Assembly (NCBI RefSeq): GCF_022532105.1
Contig: NZ_CP092832.1
Span: forward strand, 496,001 to 560,000
Length of the DNA: 64,000 bases
Direction: 5' to 3'
From: Flavobacterium sp. HJ-32-4
GTDB taxonomy: Bacteria; Bacteroidota; Bacteroidia; Flavobacteriales; Flavobacteriaceae
The notes under the pieces were generated by a model. The model had not been told where the DNA came from and ran no database searches. It saw only the letters and a list, made by a program, of their open reading frames with translations. The position numbers and the translations under genes are program-made. Each line of letters starts with the position of its first letter. Positions within the stretch are counted from its first letter, which is position 1. Positions 42,648 through 51,345 of this stretch are shown one piece after another.

Positions 42648-43637
42648 ATGAAAGTTGCGGTCGTTGGCGCCACCGGAATGGTGGGTGAAACCATGTTGAA
42701 AGTGTTGGCAGAACGGAATTTCCCGGTGACGGAGCTGATTCCGGTTGCATCCGAAAAATCGATTGGGAAGGAAATTGCCTTCCAGGGAAAAACCTATAAA
42801 GTCGTCGGGATGCAGGAAGCGATCGATCGGAAGGCCGACATCGCCTTGTTTTCGGCCGGCGGCGGTACGTCCCTTGAATGGGCGCCGAAATTCGCGGAAG
42901 CCGGCACTACGGTTATCGACAACTCGTCTGCGTGGCGGATGGACCCGACCAAAAAACTGGTGGTTCCGGAAATCAACGGCGATCAGTTGACGCCAACCGA
43001 CAAAATCATCGCAAATCCGAACTGTTCGACCATACAGATGGTGTTGGCCCTGGCGCCACTCCATAAAAAATACAATATCGAGCGTATTGTCGTTTCGACC
43101 TACCAATCGGTCACCGGCACCGGCGTGAAAGCGGTTCGCCAACTTGAGAATGAATATGCCGGCATTGAGGGCGAAATGGCGTATAAGTATCCCATCCATC
43201 GCAATGCCATCCCGCAAATCGACGTCTTCGAAGACAACGGTTATACGAAGGAAGAAATGAAAATGACGCGGGAAACGAAAAAAATTCTTTCAGATGATAC
43301 CATCCGCGTGACGGCTACCACCGTGCGCATCCCGACGGTTGGTGGTCACTCGGAAGCGGTGAACGTCGAATTTTCAAATGACTTCGAGGTAGCGGAAGTG
43401 CGTGACATCCTATCCAAAACACCAGGCGTTGTCGTGCAGGACGATATCGCCAACTTCGTCTATCCGATGCCGTTGTACGCACACCAAAAAGACGAGGTAT
43501 TCGTGGGCCGGATCCGTCGCGACGAAACCCAGCCCAACACACTAAACATGTGGATTGTGGCCGATAACCTTCGCAAAGGTGCCGCCACGAACGCGGTTCA
43601 GATTGCGGAGTATTTAGTGGCGCACCGACTCGTATAA
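42648..43637 (+). CDS. asd: Aspartate-semialdehyde dehydrogenase
   Basis: A 329-residue NADP-dependent enzyme reducing aspartyl phosphate to the semialdehyde, the branch point to lysine/diaminopimelate, threonine and methionine. The N-terminus MKVAVVGATGMVGETML carries GxTGxVG. The catalytic C126 lies in NPNCSTIQ, and the active-site His is in PTVGGHSEAV. TYQSVTGTGV is another family signature. An upstream reading frame reaching 42480 crosses the octamer array and is rejected. The product feeds DAP for the cell wall, in line with several other wall genes nearby. Confidence 0.96.
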   Translation: MKVAVVGATGMVGETMLKVLAERNFPVTELIPVASEKSIGKEIAFQGKTYKVVGMQEAIDRKADIALFSAGGGTSLEWAPKFAEAGTTVIDNSSAWRMDPTKKLVVPEINGDQLTPTDKIIANPNCSTIQMVLALAPLHKKYNIERIVVSTYQSVTGTGVKAVRQLENEYAGIEGEMAYKYPIHRNAIPQIDVFEDNGYTKEEMKMTRETKKILSDDTIRVTATTVRIPTVGGHSEAVNVEFSNDFEVAEVRDILSKTPGVVVQDDIANFVYPMPLYAHQKDEVFVGRIRRDETQPNTLNMWIVADNLRKGAATNAVQIAEYLVAHRLV

Positions 43638-43657
43638 AGAAGATCCACTGCAAGTAA

Positions 43658-43687
43658 AAGCCCTACTCCCCGTGGGGCTTCTCTTTT
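43658..43687 (+). terminator. Terminator after asd
   Basis: AAGCCC (43658-43663) and GGGCTT (43675-43680), with an alternative inner CCCC/GGGG pairing, followed by CTCTTTTTT. Confidence 0.7.
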
Positions 43688-43713
43688 TTGCCGCAACAGA
43701 CTTTTTTATTCTA

Positions 43714-43721
43714 TATATTTG
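43714..43721 (+). promoter_or_regulatory. -7 promoter element for the DoxX gene
   Basis: TATATTTG, 24 nt before the ATG at 43746. Confidence 0.55.
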
Positions 43722-43745
43722 ACTACCAACTTTAAAACGAGCCAC

Positions 43746-44180
43746 ATGAAAAAATTTATGTCTGCGCAGTCTTTTAGCCTCGACCTCGGACTGCTTCTTA
43801 TCCGGCTGATGTTCGGCGCTTCGATGGCGGCGGCCGGCTACCAGAAAATCACCAAATACAGTGAAAACCTCAAAGACGATTTCTGGATCAATAAAGTCTC
43901 TTTCCTTGGATTGTCTGGCGCACCCGTGCTCAACCTGGTGATTTTTGCCGAATTCTTCTGCAGCCTGCTGATTATGGCCGGATTCCTGACCCGCCTGGCG
44001 CTCATCCCGCTTCTCATCTGTTCGTTCTACATCTTTGCCGTTATCGGCGGCGAAATCTATCATATTGAAGATGGCGGCCTTTGGTTCAACCCCGGCTTCC
44101 CCTATTTCATCGTGTATATCGCCCTGTTTTTTACAGGCGCCGGGAAATACAGCGTGGATCACCTGATCTCGAAACGCTGA
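43746..44180 (+). CDS. DoxX-family membrane protein
   Basis: A 144-residue inner-membrane protein with four hydrophobic helices (SLDLGLLLIRLMFGASMAAAGYQK, NLVIFAEFFCSLLIMAGF, LALIPLLICSFYIFAVI, FIVYIALFFTGAGKYS). GLLLIRLMFG and AGYQKI in the first helix and GKYS at the end fit DoxX/DoxD-like proteins. Some relatives act with quinones or as partners in redox complexes, but this one has no neighbour that suggests a role. It has its own promoter and a strong terminator, so it is monocistronic. Confidence 0.85.
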   Translation: MKKFMSAQSFSLDLGLLLIRLMFGASMAAAGYQKITKYSENLKDDFWINKVSFLGLSGAPVLNLVIFAEFFCSLLIMAGFLTRLALIPLLICSFYIFAVIGGEIYHIEDGGLWFNPGFPYFIVYIALFFTGAGKYSVDHLISKR

Positions 44181-44190
44181 TTGCAAAAAA

Positions 44191-44217
44191 ACAAAGCGGG
44201 TCTAAGGCCCGCTTTGT
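44191..44217. terminator. Terminator after the DoxX gene
   Basis: ACAAAGCGGG (44191-44200) pairs perfectly with CCCGCTTTGT (44208-44217). The promoter of the next gene begins 12 bp beyond it. Confidence 0.8.
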
Positions 44218-44229
44218 TGTGGTGATGCG

Positions 44230-44237
44230 TATCTTTG
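44230..44237 (+). promoter_or_regulatory. -7 promoter element 4 nt from the start of the Cys/His-rich gene
   Basis: TATCTTTG is separated from the ATG at 44242 by TCGC only, giving a leaderless or near-leaderless message. The -33 region falls in the preceding terminator. Confidence 0.5.
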
Positions 44238-44241
44238 TCGC

Positions 44242-44592
44242 ATGAAAACCCGCCTTCGGTTCCTGCAGGTCTTATTCGCGTCGGTGCTGCTTACAGCCCT
44301 GACGGTGCAGTCGTGGCACGGATGGGCTGACTACCAGGAAAAGGTACGGGAACGGCATTGCGAACACAAAGCCTATAGCAAGGCGAGCATCACCCACACC
44401 CACGCGTCGTTGGAGCACTGCTCGGTCTGTGACTTTACGTTTGCCCCTTATGCCGCTTTTACCATTTGGCCCGACCACTCCGAGCCGACGCTTCGTTGCC
44501 TTGACAGAACAGTCGCTGCCTACCAGCGGTTTGTGCCGTCCGGAACGATCGGGCTTAGGTACCTACGCGGCCCACCCTCTGTAAACGTTTGA
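44242..44592 (+). CDS. Small exported Cys/His-rich protein, probable metal binder
   Basis: A 116-residue protein with an N-terminal signal or anchor (RLRFLQVLFASVLLTALTVQSWHGW). The mature part concentrates metal-type ligands: RHCEH, THTH and LEHCSVCDF (a CxxC). It precedes by 44 bp a TonB-dependent receptor whose plug resembles zinc/copper receptors, and no terminator lies between, so the two are likely one operon. The context suggests a periplasmic metal-binding partner or sensor. I do not know the family name. Confidence 0.65.
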   Translation: MKTRLRFLQVLFASVLLTALTVQSWHGWADYQEKVRERHCEHKAYSKASITHTHASLEHCSVCDFTFAPYAAFTIWPDHSEPTLRCLDRTVAAYQRFVPSGTIGLRYLRGPPSVNV

Positions 44593-44636
44593 TTTAGTTG
44601 GCCCTTCGGGGAAATTTTAACGTTTACGTATTTACC

Positions 44637-46841
44637 ATGAAACATCTTTTTCTCACGCTCCTGATGGGCGTGTCTCTTGGTGTATGGTCGCAAAATTCCT
44701 TTTCCGGAAAAGTGACCGACACCCTTCAGCAATCAATTACGGGCGCGACGGTTTACCTGCCTGACCTCCATAAAACCGCCATTACCGATGCGACCGGCGC
44801 CTTCGCCTTTCGCCACCTTCCGGCAGGAAAAATCCGCTTCAGCGTCAGCGCTTTGGGCTATGCCTCACGACAGGAAACCATAGCGGTCTCAGGTGAGACG
44901 ACCCTCGCTATTGCCCTCACGCAATCCGAATTCCGAATGGACGAAGTGGTGGTGTCGACGGCGTTTAGCCGACTGCAGTCACAGAACGTCATGAAGATTG
45001 AAAAACAATCGGTGGCAGATATGCAGAAAAAAGGGGCTGCTACACTGATTGAAGGCCTCTCGACCTTACCCGGCGTGGCGCAGGTCTCGACCGGCACCTC
45101 CATTGGGAAACCAGTCATCCGTGGCCTAAGCGGTAACCGCGTGTTGGTCTATACCCAGGGCGTAAGAATGGAAAACCAGCAATTTGGTGACGAACACGGG
45201 CTCGGGCTCAATGACGCCGGCGTAGAATCCGTTGAGGTCATCAAAGGTCCGGCGTCGCTCTTGTATGGATCGGATGCCATCGGTGGTGTCATTTACCTAA
45301 ACCCGGAGAAGTTTGCCGAGGCCGGCGCGTTTAAAGCGGATGTACGCCAGCGCGTTTTTTCCAATACGTTGGGCAGCAGCACCTCATTGGGCATCAAAAC
45401 CTCATCCGAAAAATGGAAGTTTCTCGGACGTGGCAGTTACGACACCCATTCCGACTATGAAATACCGGATGGTGACCGGGTAACCAATACCCGATACAAT
45501 GAAAGGGACCTGAAACTTGCCACGGGATTTAGCGATCGTCGTATTTCCTCCGTTCTCCGCTACAACTACAACGCCCTTGACCTCGGCATTCCAGAGGAAG
45601 GAATTGGTGCGCAGTCCAACAGTAAATCGACGTTGTATCCGAAGCAGGACGTCCAGAGTCATATCCTGAGTTGGGGAAATACCCTGTTTTTTGCTGATTC
45701 GAAGCTGGATGTCAACCTCGGGTACATCGAAAACCGCCGGAAAGAACTGGAAGACAGTCCAACGCCGGCACTTGACATGCGTTTGCAGACTACGAGCTAT
45801 GATGTAAAGTACCACTTCCCGAAATCAACCCATTGGGAAGTCATCTCAGGCGTACAGGGCTTGTGGCAGGCAAACACGAATGCCGGTGAAGAACGGCTTA
45901 TTCCGGATGCCCGCGTGCAGGATTTTGGTGTATTTACAACGGCGTTAGGTGAGTGGGACGGACATACACTGCAGACAGGTCTTCGGTTCGACACCCGATC
46001 GGTGACGGGAGACGCGTTTGGAACGCCCGGAGAGGAAGGGTCATTCGAAACGGTCGACCGTTCGTTTTCAAGCCTCAACGCACAAATCGGATACAGCCGG
46101 AAAATCGCCAACGCGACCACCGTACGCCTAAACGTGGCCAGTGGTTTCAGGGCGCCGAACCTTGCCGAACTGACGTCCAATGGCGTGCATGAGGGCACCA
46201 ACCGCTATGAAGTGGGGAACGCGAACCTCGACAAAGAGCAAAACGTGCAGGTCGACCTCGATCTCGAATATGGGAACAGCCACTTCGAGTGCTTCGTCAA
46301 TGGATTCTACAACCACATTGACAGCTACATCTACGCGGCACCCACGGGTGAGGTGCGGGATGGTAATGATGTATACAACTACGTACAGTCGAATGCACGG
46401 CTCTTTGGCGGTGAGGCCGGATTCCACCTACACCCGCATCCGCTCGACTGGCTGCACCTTCAGAGTACCGTGAGCCTGGTGAAGGGCGAGCGCACCGATG
46501 GTACGGCGTTGCCATTGGTTCCGGCTACCGACTGGGACAACTCGATCCGGGTTGAATTCAAAAAAGGCCAATGGCTGAAAGACGGATATGCCACGTTCGA
46601 TGTCAACTACTTGTTCGAGCAGAACCGGGTAGGCGCGTTTGAAACCCCTACAGGTGATTATGCTCTTTTCAACCTGGGTGCAGGCGGAAACATCACCCTT
46701 GGTAAGACGTCGTTTCTGCTGACGATGAGTGCCAACAACCTGTTCGACCGCACTTACATCGCGCATCTGTCACGTTTGAAGACCGACGGAATTCCGAATA
46801 TCGGGCGGAACTTTATAGTCGGGCTCTCCTTCCAACTGTAA
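44637..46841 (+). CDS. TonB-dependent outer-membrane receptor, ZnuD-like
   Basis: A 734-residue receptor with signal peptide MKHLFLTLLMGVSLGVWSQ. An N-terminal CarboxypepD_reg-like domain (about 20-100) precedes the plug (about 110-230), with STLPGVAQVS, KPVIRGLSGNRVLVYTQG and ENQQFGDEHGLG. The QxxGDEHG pattern is seen in zinc-type receptors such as ZnuD, and VEVIKGPASLLYGSDAIGG is the general plug end. The rest is a 22-strand barrel ending GRNFIVGLSFQL. Substrate assignment to zinc or copper is an inference, supported by the Cys/His-rich gene before it. Confidence 0.9.
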   Translation: MKHLFLTLLMGVSLGVWSQNSFSGKVTDTLQQSITGATVYLPDLHKTAITDATGAFAFRHLPAGKIRFSVSALGYASRQETIAVSGETTLAIALTQSEFRMDEVVVSTAFSRLQSQNVMKIEKQSVADMQKKGAATLIEGLSTLPGVAQVSTGTSIGKPVIRGLSGNRVLVYTQGVRMENQQFGDEHGLGLNDAGVESVEVIKGPASLLYGSDAIGGVIYLNPEKFAEAGAFKADVRQRVFSNTLGSSTSLGIKTSSEKWKFLGRGSYDTHSDYEIPDGDRVTNTRYNERDLKLATGFSDRRISSVLRYNYNALDLGIPEEGIGAQSNSKSTLYPKQDVQSHILSWGNTLFFADSKLDVNLGYIENRRKELEDSPTPALDMRLQTTSYDVKYHFPKSTHWEVISGVQGLWQANTNAGEERLIPDARVQDFGVFTTALGEWDGHTLQTGLRFDTRSVTGDAFGTPGEEGSFETVDRSFSSLNAQIGYSRKIANATTVRLNVASGFRAPNLAELTSNGVHEGTNRYEVGNANLDKEQNVQVDLDLEYGNSHFECFVNGFYNHIDSYIYAAPTGEVRDGNDVYNYVQSNARLFGGEAGFHLHPHPLDWLHLQSTVSLVKGERTDGTALPLVPATDWDNSIRVEFKKGQWLKDGYATFDVNYLFEQNRVGAFETPTGDYALFNLGAGGNITLGKTSFLLTMSANNLFDRTYIAHLSRLKTDGIPNIGRNFIVGLSFQL

Positions 46842-46863
46842 CATTCCAACCTACTGTAAAATA

Positions 46864-46888
46864 AAAAGCGTCCCGAAAGGACGCTTTT
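46864..46888. terminator. Terminator between the TonB receptor and AIM24 genes
   Basis: AAAAGCGTCC (46864-46873) and GGACGCTTTT (46879-46888) form a perfect 10-bp stem with a CGAAA loop. The two genes converge, so it can serve both. Confidence 0.85.
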
Positions 46889-46914
46889 CCTGTTTAACTA
46901 ACTACAAAAAAAAA

Positions 46915-47715
46915 TCAAAATCTATTGTCTCCGTCGAGCAGGTTGCCCAACCCTCCGAGTATACTTCCTTCTTCCCGACGACTGCCGCCGGCAGCAGGAG
47001 CTGAAGCAATGATGCGATCGGCAAGTCGGGTAAACGGAAGCGACTGGATGTATACCGTTCCGGGGCCCCGCAACGTCGCGAAGAAGAGTCCTTCCCCACC
47101 GAAAAGCGAGTTTTTAATACCCCCAATGAATTCAATATCGTAGGCTACGTGCTGGGTGAAACCAACGATACAACCGGTATCCACCTTCAGCACTTCGCCC
47201 GGCGCCAGCTCCCTTTTAGAAAGCATCCCTCCGGCGTGGATGAAGGCAAGTCCATCGCCTTCTAACTTTTGCATGATGAATCCTTCGCCCCCGAAAAGGC
47301 CACGCCCCAACTTACGGGAAAATTCAATTCCGATCGAAACGCCTTTCGCTGCACAGAGGAAAGCATCTTTCTGGCAAATAAACTTCCCACCATTTTCCCG
47401 TAGGTCGATGGGCAGTATTTTGCCGGGATAGGGTGAGGCAAACGACACTTTCCGTTTACCGGAATACTCGTTCACAAAAGCGGTCATGAACAGACTCTCC
47501 CCGGTGAGCACGCGCTTGCCGGCCGAGAGCAGCTTGTCGAACAGTCCCGACTTTGGCTGCGCGCCGTCGCCGAAAATGGTTTCCATACGGATACCGTCCT
47601 GCATCATCATAAAACTGCCCGATTCGGCAACTACGACTTCCTGTGGATCCAATTCAATCTCCACATATTGCATTTCCTCCCCATGGATTTCGTATCCAAT
47701 TTCATGTGCGGTCAT
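46915..47715 (-). CDS. AIM24/TIGR00266-family protein
   Basis: A 266-residue protein built of a double-stranded beta-helix-like fold. Typical segments are [56 protein letters not shown], and [21 protein letters not shown]. The two LFGGEG repeats suggest a duplicated fold. Members occur in bacteria and as Aim24 in mitochondria. The biochemical role is unknown. The C-terminus is a flexible Ser/Gly/Glu tail. Cytoplasmic, no signal. Confidence 0.88.
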   Translation of the reverse strand: MTAHEIGYEIHGEEMQYVEIELDPQEVVVAESGSFMMMQDGIRMETIFGDGAQPKSGLFDKLLSAGKRVLTGESLFMTAFVNEYSGKRKVSFASPYPGKILPIDLRENGGKFICQKDAFLCAAKGVSIGIEFSRKLGRGLFGGEGFIMQKLEGDGLAFIHAGGMLSKRELAPGEVLKVDTGCIVGFTQHVAYDIEFIGGIKNSLFGGEGLFFATLRGPGTVYIQSLPFTRLADRIIASAPAAGGSRREEGSILGGLGNLLDGDNRF

Positions 47716-47889
47716 AACCTATTTTTGCTGCATTTGTCGGAAGTGGCATGAGTTTGTTACAGGTGGAATTTCTTTGTGTATTCCACAATTAACACATACT
47801 TGAGTCAATAATCAAAAAAGAGCGCGATTGATATACAATAGAATAAAAAATTAGCATTATTTTTACACATCAACCAAAACCATTTTTGT
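47716..47889. other. Intergenic region between divergent AIM24 and DoxX-like genes
   Basis: It contains an inverted repeat GTGGAAT (47763-47769) with ATTCCAC (47780-47786) over 10 nt. No consensus TAnnTTTG is clear for either gene. Confidence 0.35.
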
Positions 47890-48264
47890 ATGAATTCAAA
47901 GTTTACCTCTATCGTGCGGGTCGTATTGGGTATTATATTGGTAGTCTTCGGCAGCAACAAACTGATCGATTTCCTTCCGATGGAGCCACCTACGGGTGCG
48001 GCTGGCGAATTCATGAGCTCCTTGCATGCCACCGGCTACATCTTTCCGGTGGTCGGTGTTCTGGAAGTTGTTATCGGGATATTGCTACTGACCCGGAAAT
48101 GGGTGCCCTTCGCGCTCATTCTCTTAGCGCCGCTTTCCATCAACATTCTGTTGTTCCATTTGTTTATGGATATGCCCGGACTGGGCGTTGCACTGGCAGT
48201 CACCCTGCTGAACTCCATTCTCATTTATAAGCACTGGCGCGTATATCGCCCGCTTTTCGTCTGA
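47890..48264 (+). CDS. DoxX-like small membrane protein
   Basis: A 124-residue protein with four predicted membrane helices: RVVLGIILVVFGSNKLIDFL, GYIFPVVGVLEVVIGILLLT, VPFALILLAPLSINILLFHLF and GVALAVTLLNSILIYKHW. VLGIILVVFGSNKL and the short linker structure resemble DoxX-like proteins, but it lacks distinct catalytic residues. It is a distant relative, if at all, of the DoxX gene at 43746. A separate promoter for the next gene means it stands alone. Confidence 0.75.
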   Translation: MNSKFTSIVRVVLGIILVVFGSNKLIDFLPMEPPTGAAGEFMSSLHATGYIFPVVGVLEVVIGILLLTRKWVPFALILLAPLSINILLFHLFMDMPGLGVALAVTLLNSILIYKHWRVYRPLFV

Positions 48265-48283
48265 TAGCGGTGGCGGAATTGTG

Positions 48284-48291
48284 TATTTTTG
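48284..48291 (+). promoter_or_regulatory. -7 promoter element for the prolyl oligopeptidase gene
   Basis: TATTTTTG, 22 nt before the ATG at 48314. Confidence 0.55.
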
Positions 48292-48313
48292 TCGGAATCG
48301 AAAACCATTTCCG

Positions 48314-50413
48314 ATGAAAAAAGCACTTTTCCTAATGGCCTGTATGTCCTCTTTCCCTGTCGGCGCACAACAGATTGTCTATCCGGAAACGGAAAAGGGC
48401 GATGTGGTTGACACCTATTTTGGCACACCGATTCCTGATCCGTATCGTTGGCTGGAGGACGACCTCTCCGATAAGACGGCGAAGTGGGTGGCGGCGCAAA
48501 ACGAAGTCACGTTTGGCTATCTTGATAAAATCCCATTCCGAAAGGATGTACAGGAGCGCATCACCCAACTGTGGAATTACGAAAAGCGCAGTGCTCCGAC
48601 CCGCGAAGGCAACTACCTCTATTATTACCGAAACGACGGGTTGCAAAACCAGTCGGTACTCTACCGCAAGGACGCTAGCGGTAAAGAAGAGGTCTTTCTC
48701 GATCCGAATGGTTTTGCGAAAGACGGTACGAGTTCGTTGAGCGCGTTGGCCTTTTCAAAAGACGGAAGCCTGGTGGCGTATGCCGTTTCAGAAGCGGGAA
48801 GCGACTGGGTAAAGGTGTACTTCATGGACGCTGTGACAAAAAAGGTCCGCGACGAGCAGTTGGTCGATGTCAAATTCAGCGGTCTTTCCTGGAAAGGCAA
48901 CGAGGGCATTTTTTATTCACGCTACGACCGCCCGAAAGGAAGTGTTCTTTCTGCCAAAACCGACCAGCACAAACTGTATTTCCACGCATTGGGCACGCCC
49001 CAAAAGAAGGATGTGCTGATTTTCGGCGGGGAAGAAAAACGGCGGTATGTAGGCGGAAGTGTCTCGGAAGACGGACAATATCTCATCATTTCCACCGCAA
49101 ACTCTACTTCCGGAAACGAGCTTTACATCAAAGACCTAAGTAACGCTTCCTCTAAAATCATCGCCGTTAACACCGGTTTTGACTACGATGTCGACTTCCT
49201 CGACCATGAAAACGGCGTTTTTTACTTCGTCACGAATTTCAAAGCACCGAACAAACGGGTGGTAGCGGCTAAGATAGGGGCGCTTGATCCGTCGAACTGG
49301 CGTGATATCATCCGCGAAACAGATAATGTATTGACAGTAAGTACGTGTGGTGGCTATTTCTTCGCGCATTATATGCGGGATGCGGTGTCGTTTGTACAAC
49401 AGGTTCGGTACGACGGCACGGTCGTCAATGACATAAAGTTGCCCGGCCTTGGAACCGCTTCGGGTTTCCGCGGAAAGAAAACCGATCGGGAAACGTATTT
49501 CAGCTTTACCAACTATACCACGCCTTCCTCCCTTTATTCGATTGACATCGCTACGGGCGAACGCAGCGCGTATTGGAAACCTACGATCGCCTTTAATCCG
49601 GATGATTACACCTCAGAGCAGATTTTCTATGTATCGAAAGACGGCACGCGCGTTCCGATGATCATCACCTATAAAAAAGGCTTGGAGCGCAATGGCAAGA
49701 CGCCGACCCTTCTGTATGGATATGGCGGTTTTGACGTGAGCCTTACCCCGTCGTTCAGCGTATATGCCGCCACGTGGATGGAGTTCGGTGGCATCTACGC
49801 CGTACCTAACCTTCGGGGTGGTGGGGAATACGGCCGTAAATGGCATGATATGGGTACCAAGATGCAAAAGCAGAATGTCTTTGACGACTTCATCGGTGCC
49901 GCGCAATACCTCATCAAGGAGCGCTACACCAGCTCTGATTTCCTGGCGATAGAAGGCGGTTCCAACGGCGGACTGCTGGTCGGTGCGACCATGACCCAAC
50001 GCCCGGAACTTTTCAGGGTAGCCCTTCCGGCCGTGGGCGTATTGGATATGCTGCGCTACCACCGTTTTACCGCCGGAGCGGGATGGGCCTATGACTACGG
50101 CACGGCAGACGATTCGAAGGAAATGTTCGAGTACCTGCGAAACTATTCGCCTGTGCACAATGTGCGGAAGGGCACCCGGTATCCGGCGACCATGGTGACT
50201 ACCAGCGACCATGACGACCGCGTCGTGCCGGCCCACAGCTTTAAATTCGCCGCCGAGTTGCAGGCGAAACAGTCGGGCCCCGCGCCGGTGCTGATTCGAA
50301 TTGAAACCAACGCCGGGCACGGCGCGGGTAAATCGGTTTCGAAAGCCATCGCGGAAGACGCGGATGCCATCTCGTTTACGCTTTATAATATGGGATTCTC
50401 GAAGCTTCCTTAA
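48314..50413 (+). CDS. Prolyl oligopeptidase, family S9A
   Basis: A 699-residue exported serine peptidase cutting after proline in short peptides. Signal peptide MKKALFLMACMSSFPVGAQ. The N-terminal DPYRWLEDDLSDKTAKWVAAQN is diagnostic, then a seven-bladed propeller (about 80-420). The alpha/beta hydrolase part has PNLRGGGEYGRKWH, the nucleophile S550 in IEGGSNGGLL, the Asp in SDHDDRVVP, and the His in NAGHGAGK. The periplasm is the expected location. The stop shares TTAA with the converging LpxR-like gene. Confidence 0.93.
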   Translation: MKKALFLMACMSSFPVGAQQIVYPETEKGDVVDTYFGTPIPDPYRWLEDDLSDKTAKWVAAQNEVTFGYLDKIPFRKDVQERITQLWNYEKRSAPTREGNYLYYYRNDGLQNQSVLYRKDASGKEEVFLDPNGFAKDGTSSLSALAFSKDGSLVAYAVSEAGSDWVKVYFMDAVTKKVRDEQLVDVKFSGLSWKGNEGIFYSRYDRPKGSVLSAKTDQHKLYFHALGTPQKKDVLIFGGEEKRRYVGGSVSEDGQYLIISTANSTSGNELYIKDLSNASSKIIAVNTGFDYDVDFLDHENGVFYFVTNFKAPNKRVVAAKIGALDPSNWRDIIRETDNVLTVSTCGGYFFAHYMRDAVSFVQQVRYDGTVVNDIKLPGLGTASGFRGKKTDRETYFSFTNYTTPSSLYSIDIATGERSAYWKPTIAFNPDDYTSEQIFYVSKDGTRVPMIITYKKGLERNGKTPTLLYGYGGFDVSLTPSFSVYAATWMEFGGIYAVPNLRGGGEYGRKWHDMGTKMQKQNVFDDFIGAAQYLIKERYTSSDFLAIEGGSNGGLLVGATMTQRPELFRVALPAVGVLDMLRYHRFTAGAGWAYDYGTADDSKEMFEYLRNYSPVHNVRKGTRYPATMVTTSDHDDRVVPAHSFKFAAELQAKQSGPAPVLIRIETNAGHGAGKSVSKAIAEDADAISFTLYNMGFSKLP

Positions 50414-51345
50414 TCAAGGAATTTCGAGACGACGATCGATCCGTAGTAATGCCCCATATTGTTGGGGCTGTTGCGGACCTCTTTGGTGTGGTAAAGGAAG
50501 GCATAGGTAACACTCCAACGGTTCCTTCTGTATTTAAAACCCGCTTCTCCTGAAAACAGAAACGGTTTTACGTCAAACACCACCGGACTGTCGTTATCAA
50601 AAAGACTGCCTTCGATGGTGGCATCATGGCCCTGGTATTTGAAGTTAGGACTGATGTAAAAATACAATTCATGGTCAGAATAGGCGGCGGGGTCGGCAGA
50701 TAACGCACCGTCATAAAGATTGGAGGCCGACAGCGTTTTTAAGTCGCCCCAAAGGCTAATACGGGAAAGAAAGCCGACACGGGCACCCGAAAGCACCGTT
50801 CCGGCATACGCCTCGGCCTGGAAATTGACATCAAAACGCGGACCGGCCGACAGCGTACGTGCATACGATCCGCCGAGTTGCGCCGCCCAGGCGTTCCGGA
50901 CCTGGTGTTCCCATCCGTAGACCCGCTTGTATCCGAACAGGAAATGGATGGCCTTTTGGGTTTCCTCCGCAAAGGCATCGGGGCCCACTACACCGACTTG
51001 TCCGTACCACTTTAACACCGACCGTTCCCGGAAATAGCCCTTACCGGCTTCTGCAAACAGATAGCCCGCAAACGGACGGTCGATACGAGCGGGATCAGCG
51101 GCCTGTCGGGTGCGCGGATTGAAGATGTATTGCCCCACCCGTAGGTCTGTTATTTTCTTTACGTCGTCAGTCGATGCCTTGTTGAGAAAGCGGTAAAAGA
51201 ACTCGAAGCCCGCTGTGTAGTATTTATCGCTAACGGTTGACACATACAAATCATTATCGCTGACGACACCCGCTTCTGCCGGACGGCGTTGCGCAGCGAG
51301 GAAAAGCGGCATTATCAGACTGTAAACAATGAGTATCTTTTTCAT
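50410..51345 (-). CDS. LpxR-family lipid A deacylase-like outer-membrane protein
   Basis: A 311-residue protein with signal peptide MKKILIVYSLIMPLFLAAQ. SDNDLYVSTVSDKYYTAGFEFFYR matches the N-terminus of LpxR (DUF2219), in which Asn, Asp and Thr residues form the active site for removing the 3'-acyloxyacyl chain of lipid A. Amphipathic strands and GHYYGSIVVSKFLD at the C-terminus indicate a barrel of about twelve strands. It is the last of a three-gene operon with mtgA (1-nt TGATG overlap). TTG at 51348 is an alternative start but ATG is preferred. Confidence 0.8.
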   Translation of the reverse strand: MKKILIVYSLIMPLFLAAQRRPAEAGVVSDNDLYVSTVSDKYYTAGFEFFYRFLNKASTDDVKKITDLRVGQYIFNPRTRQAADPARIDRPFAGYLFAEAGKGYFRERSVLKWYGQVGVVGPDAFAEETQKAIHFLFGYKRVYGWEHQVRNAWAAQLGGSYARTLSAGPRFDVNFQAEAYAGTVLSGARVGFLSRISLWGDLKTLSASNLYDGALSADPAAYSDHELYFYISPNFKYQGHDATIEGSLFDNDSPVVFDVKPFLFSGEAGFKYRRNRWSVTYAFLYHTKEVRNSPNNMGHYYGSIVVSKFLD

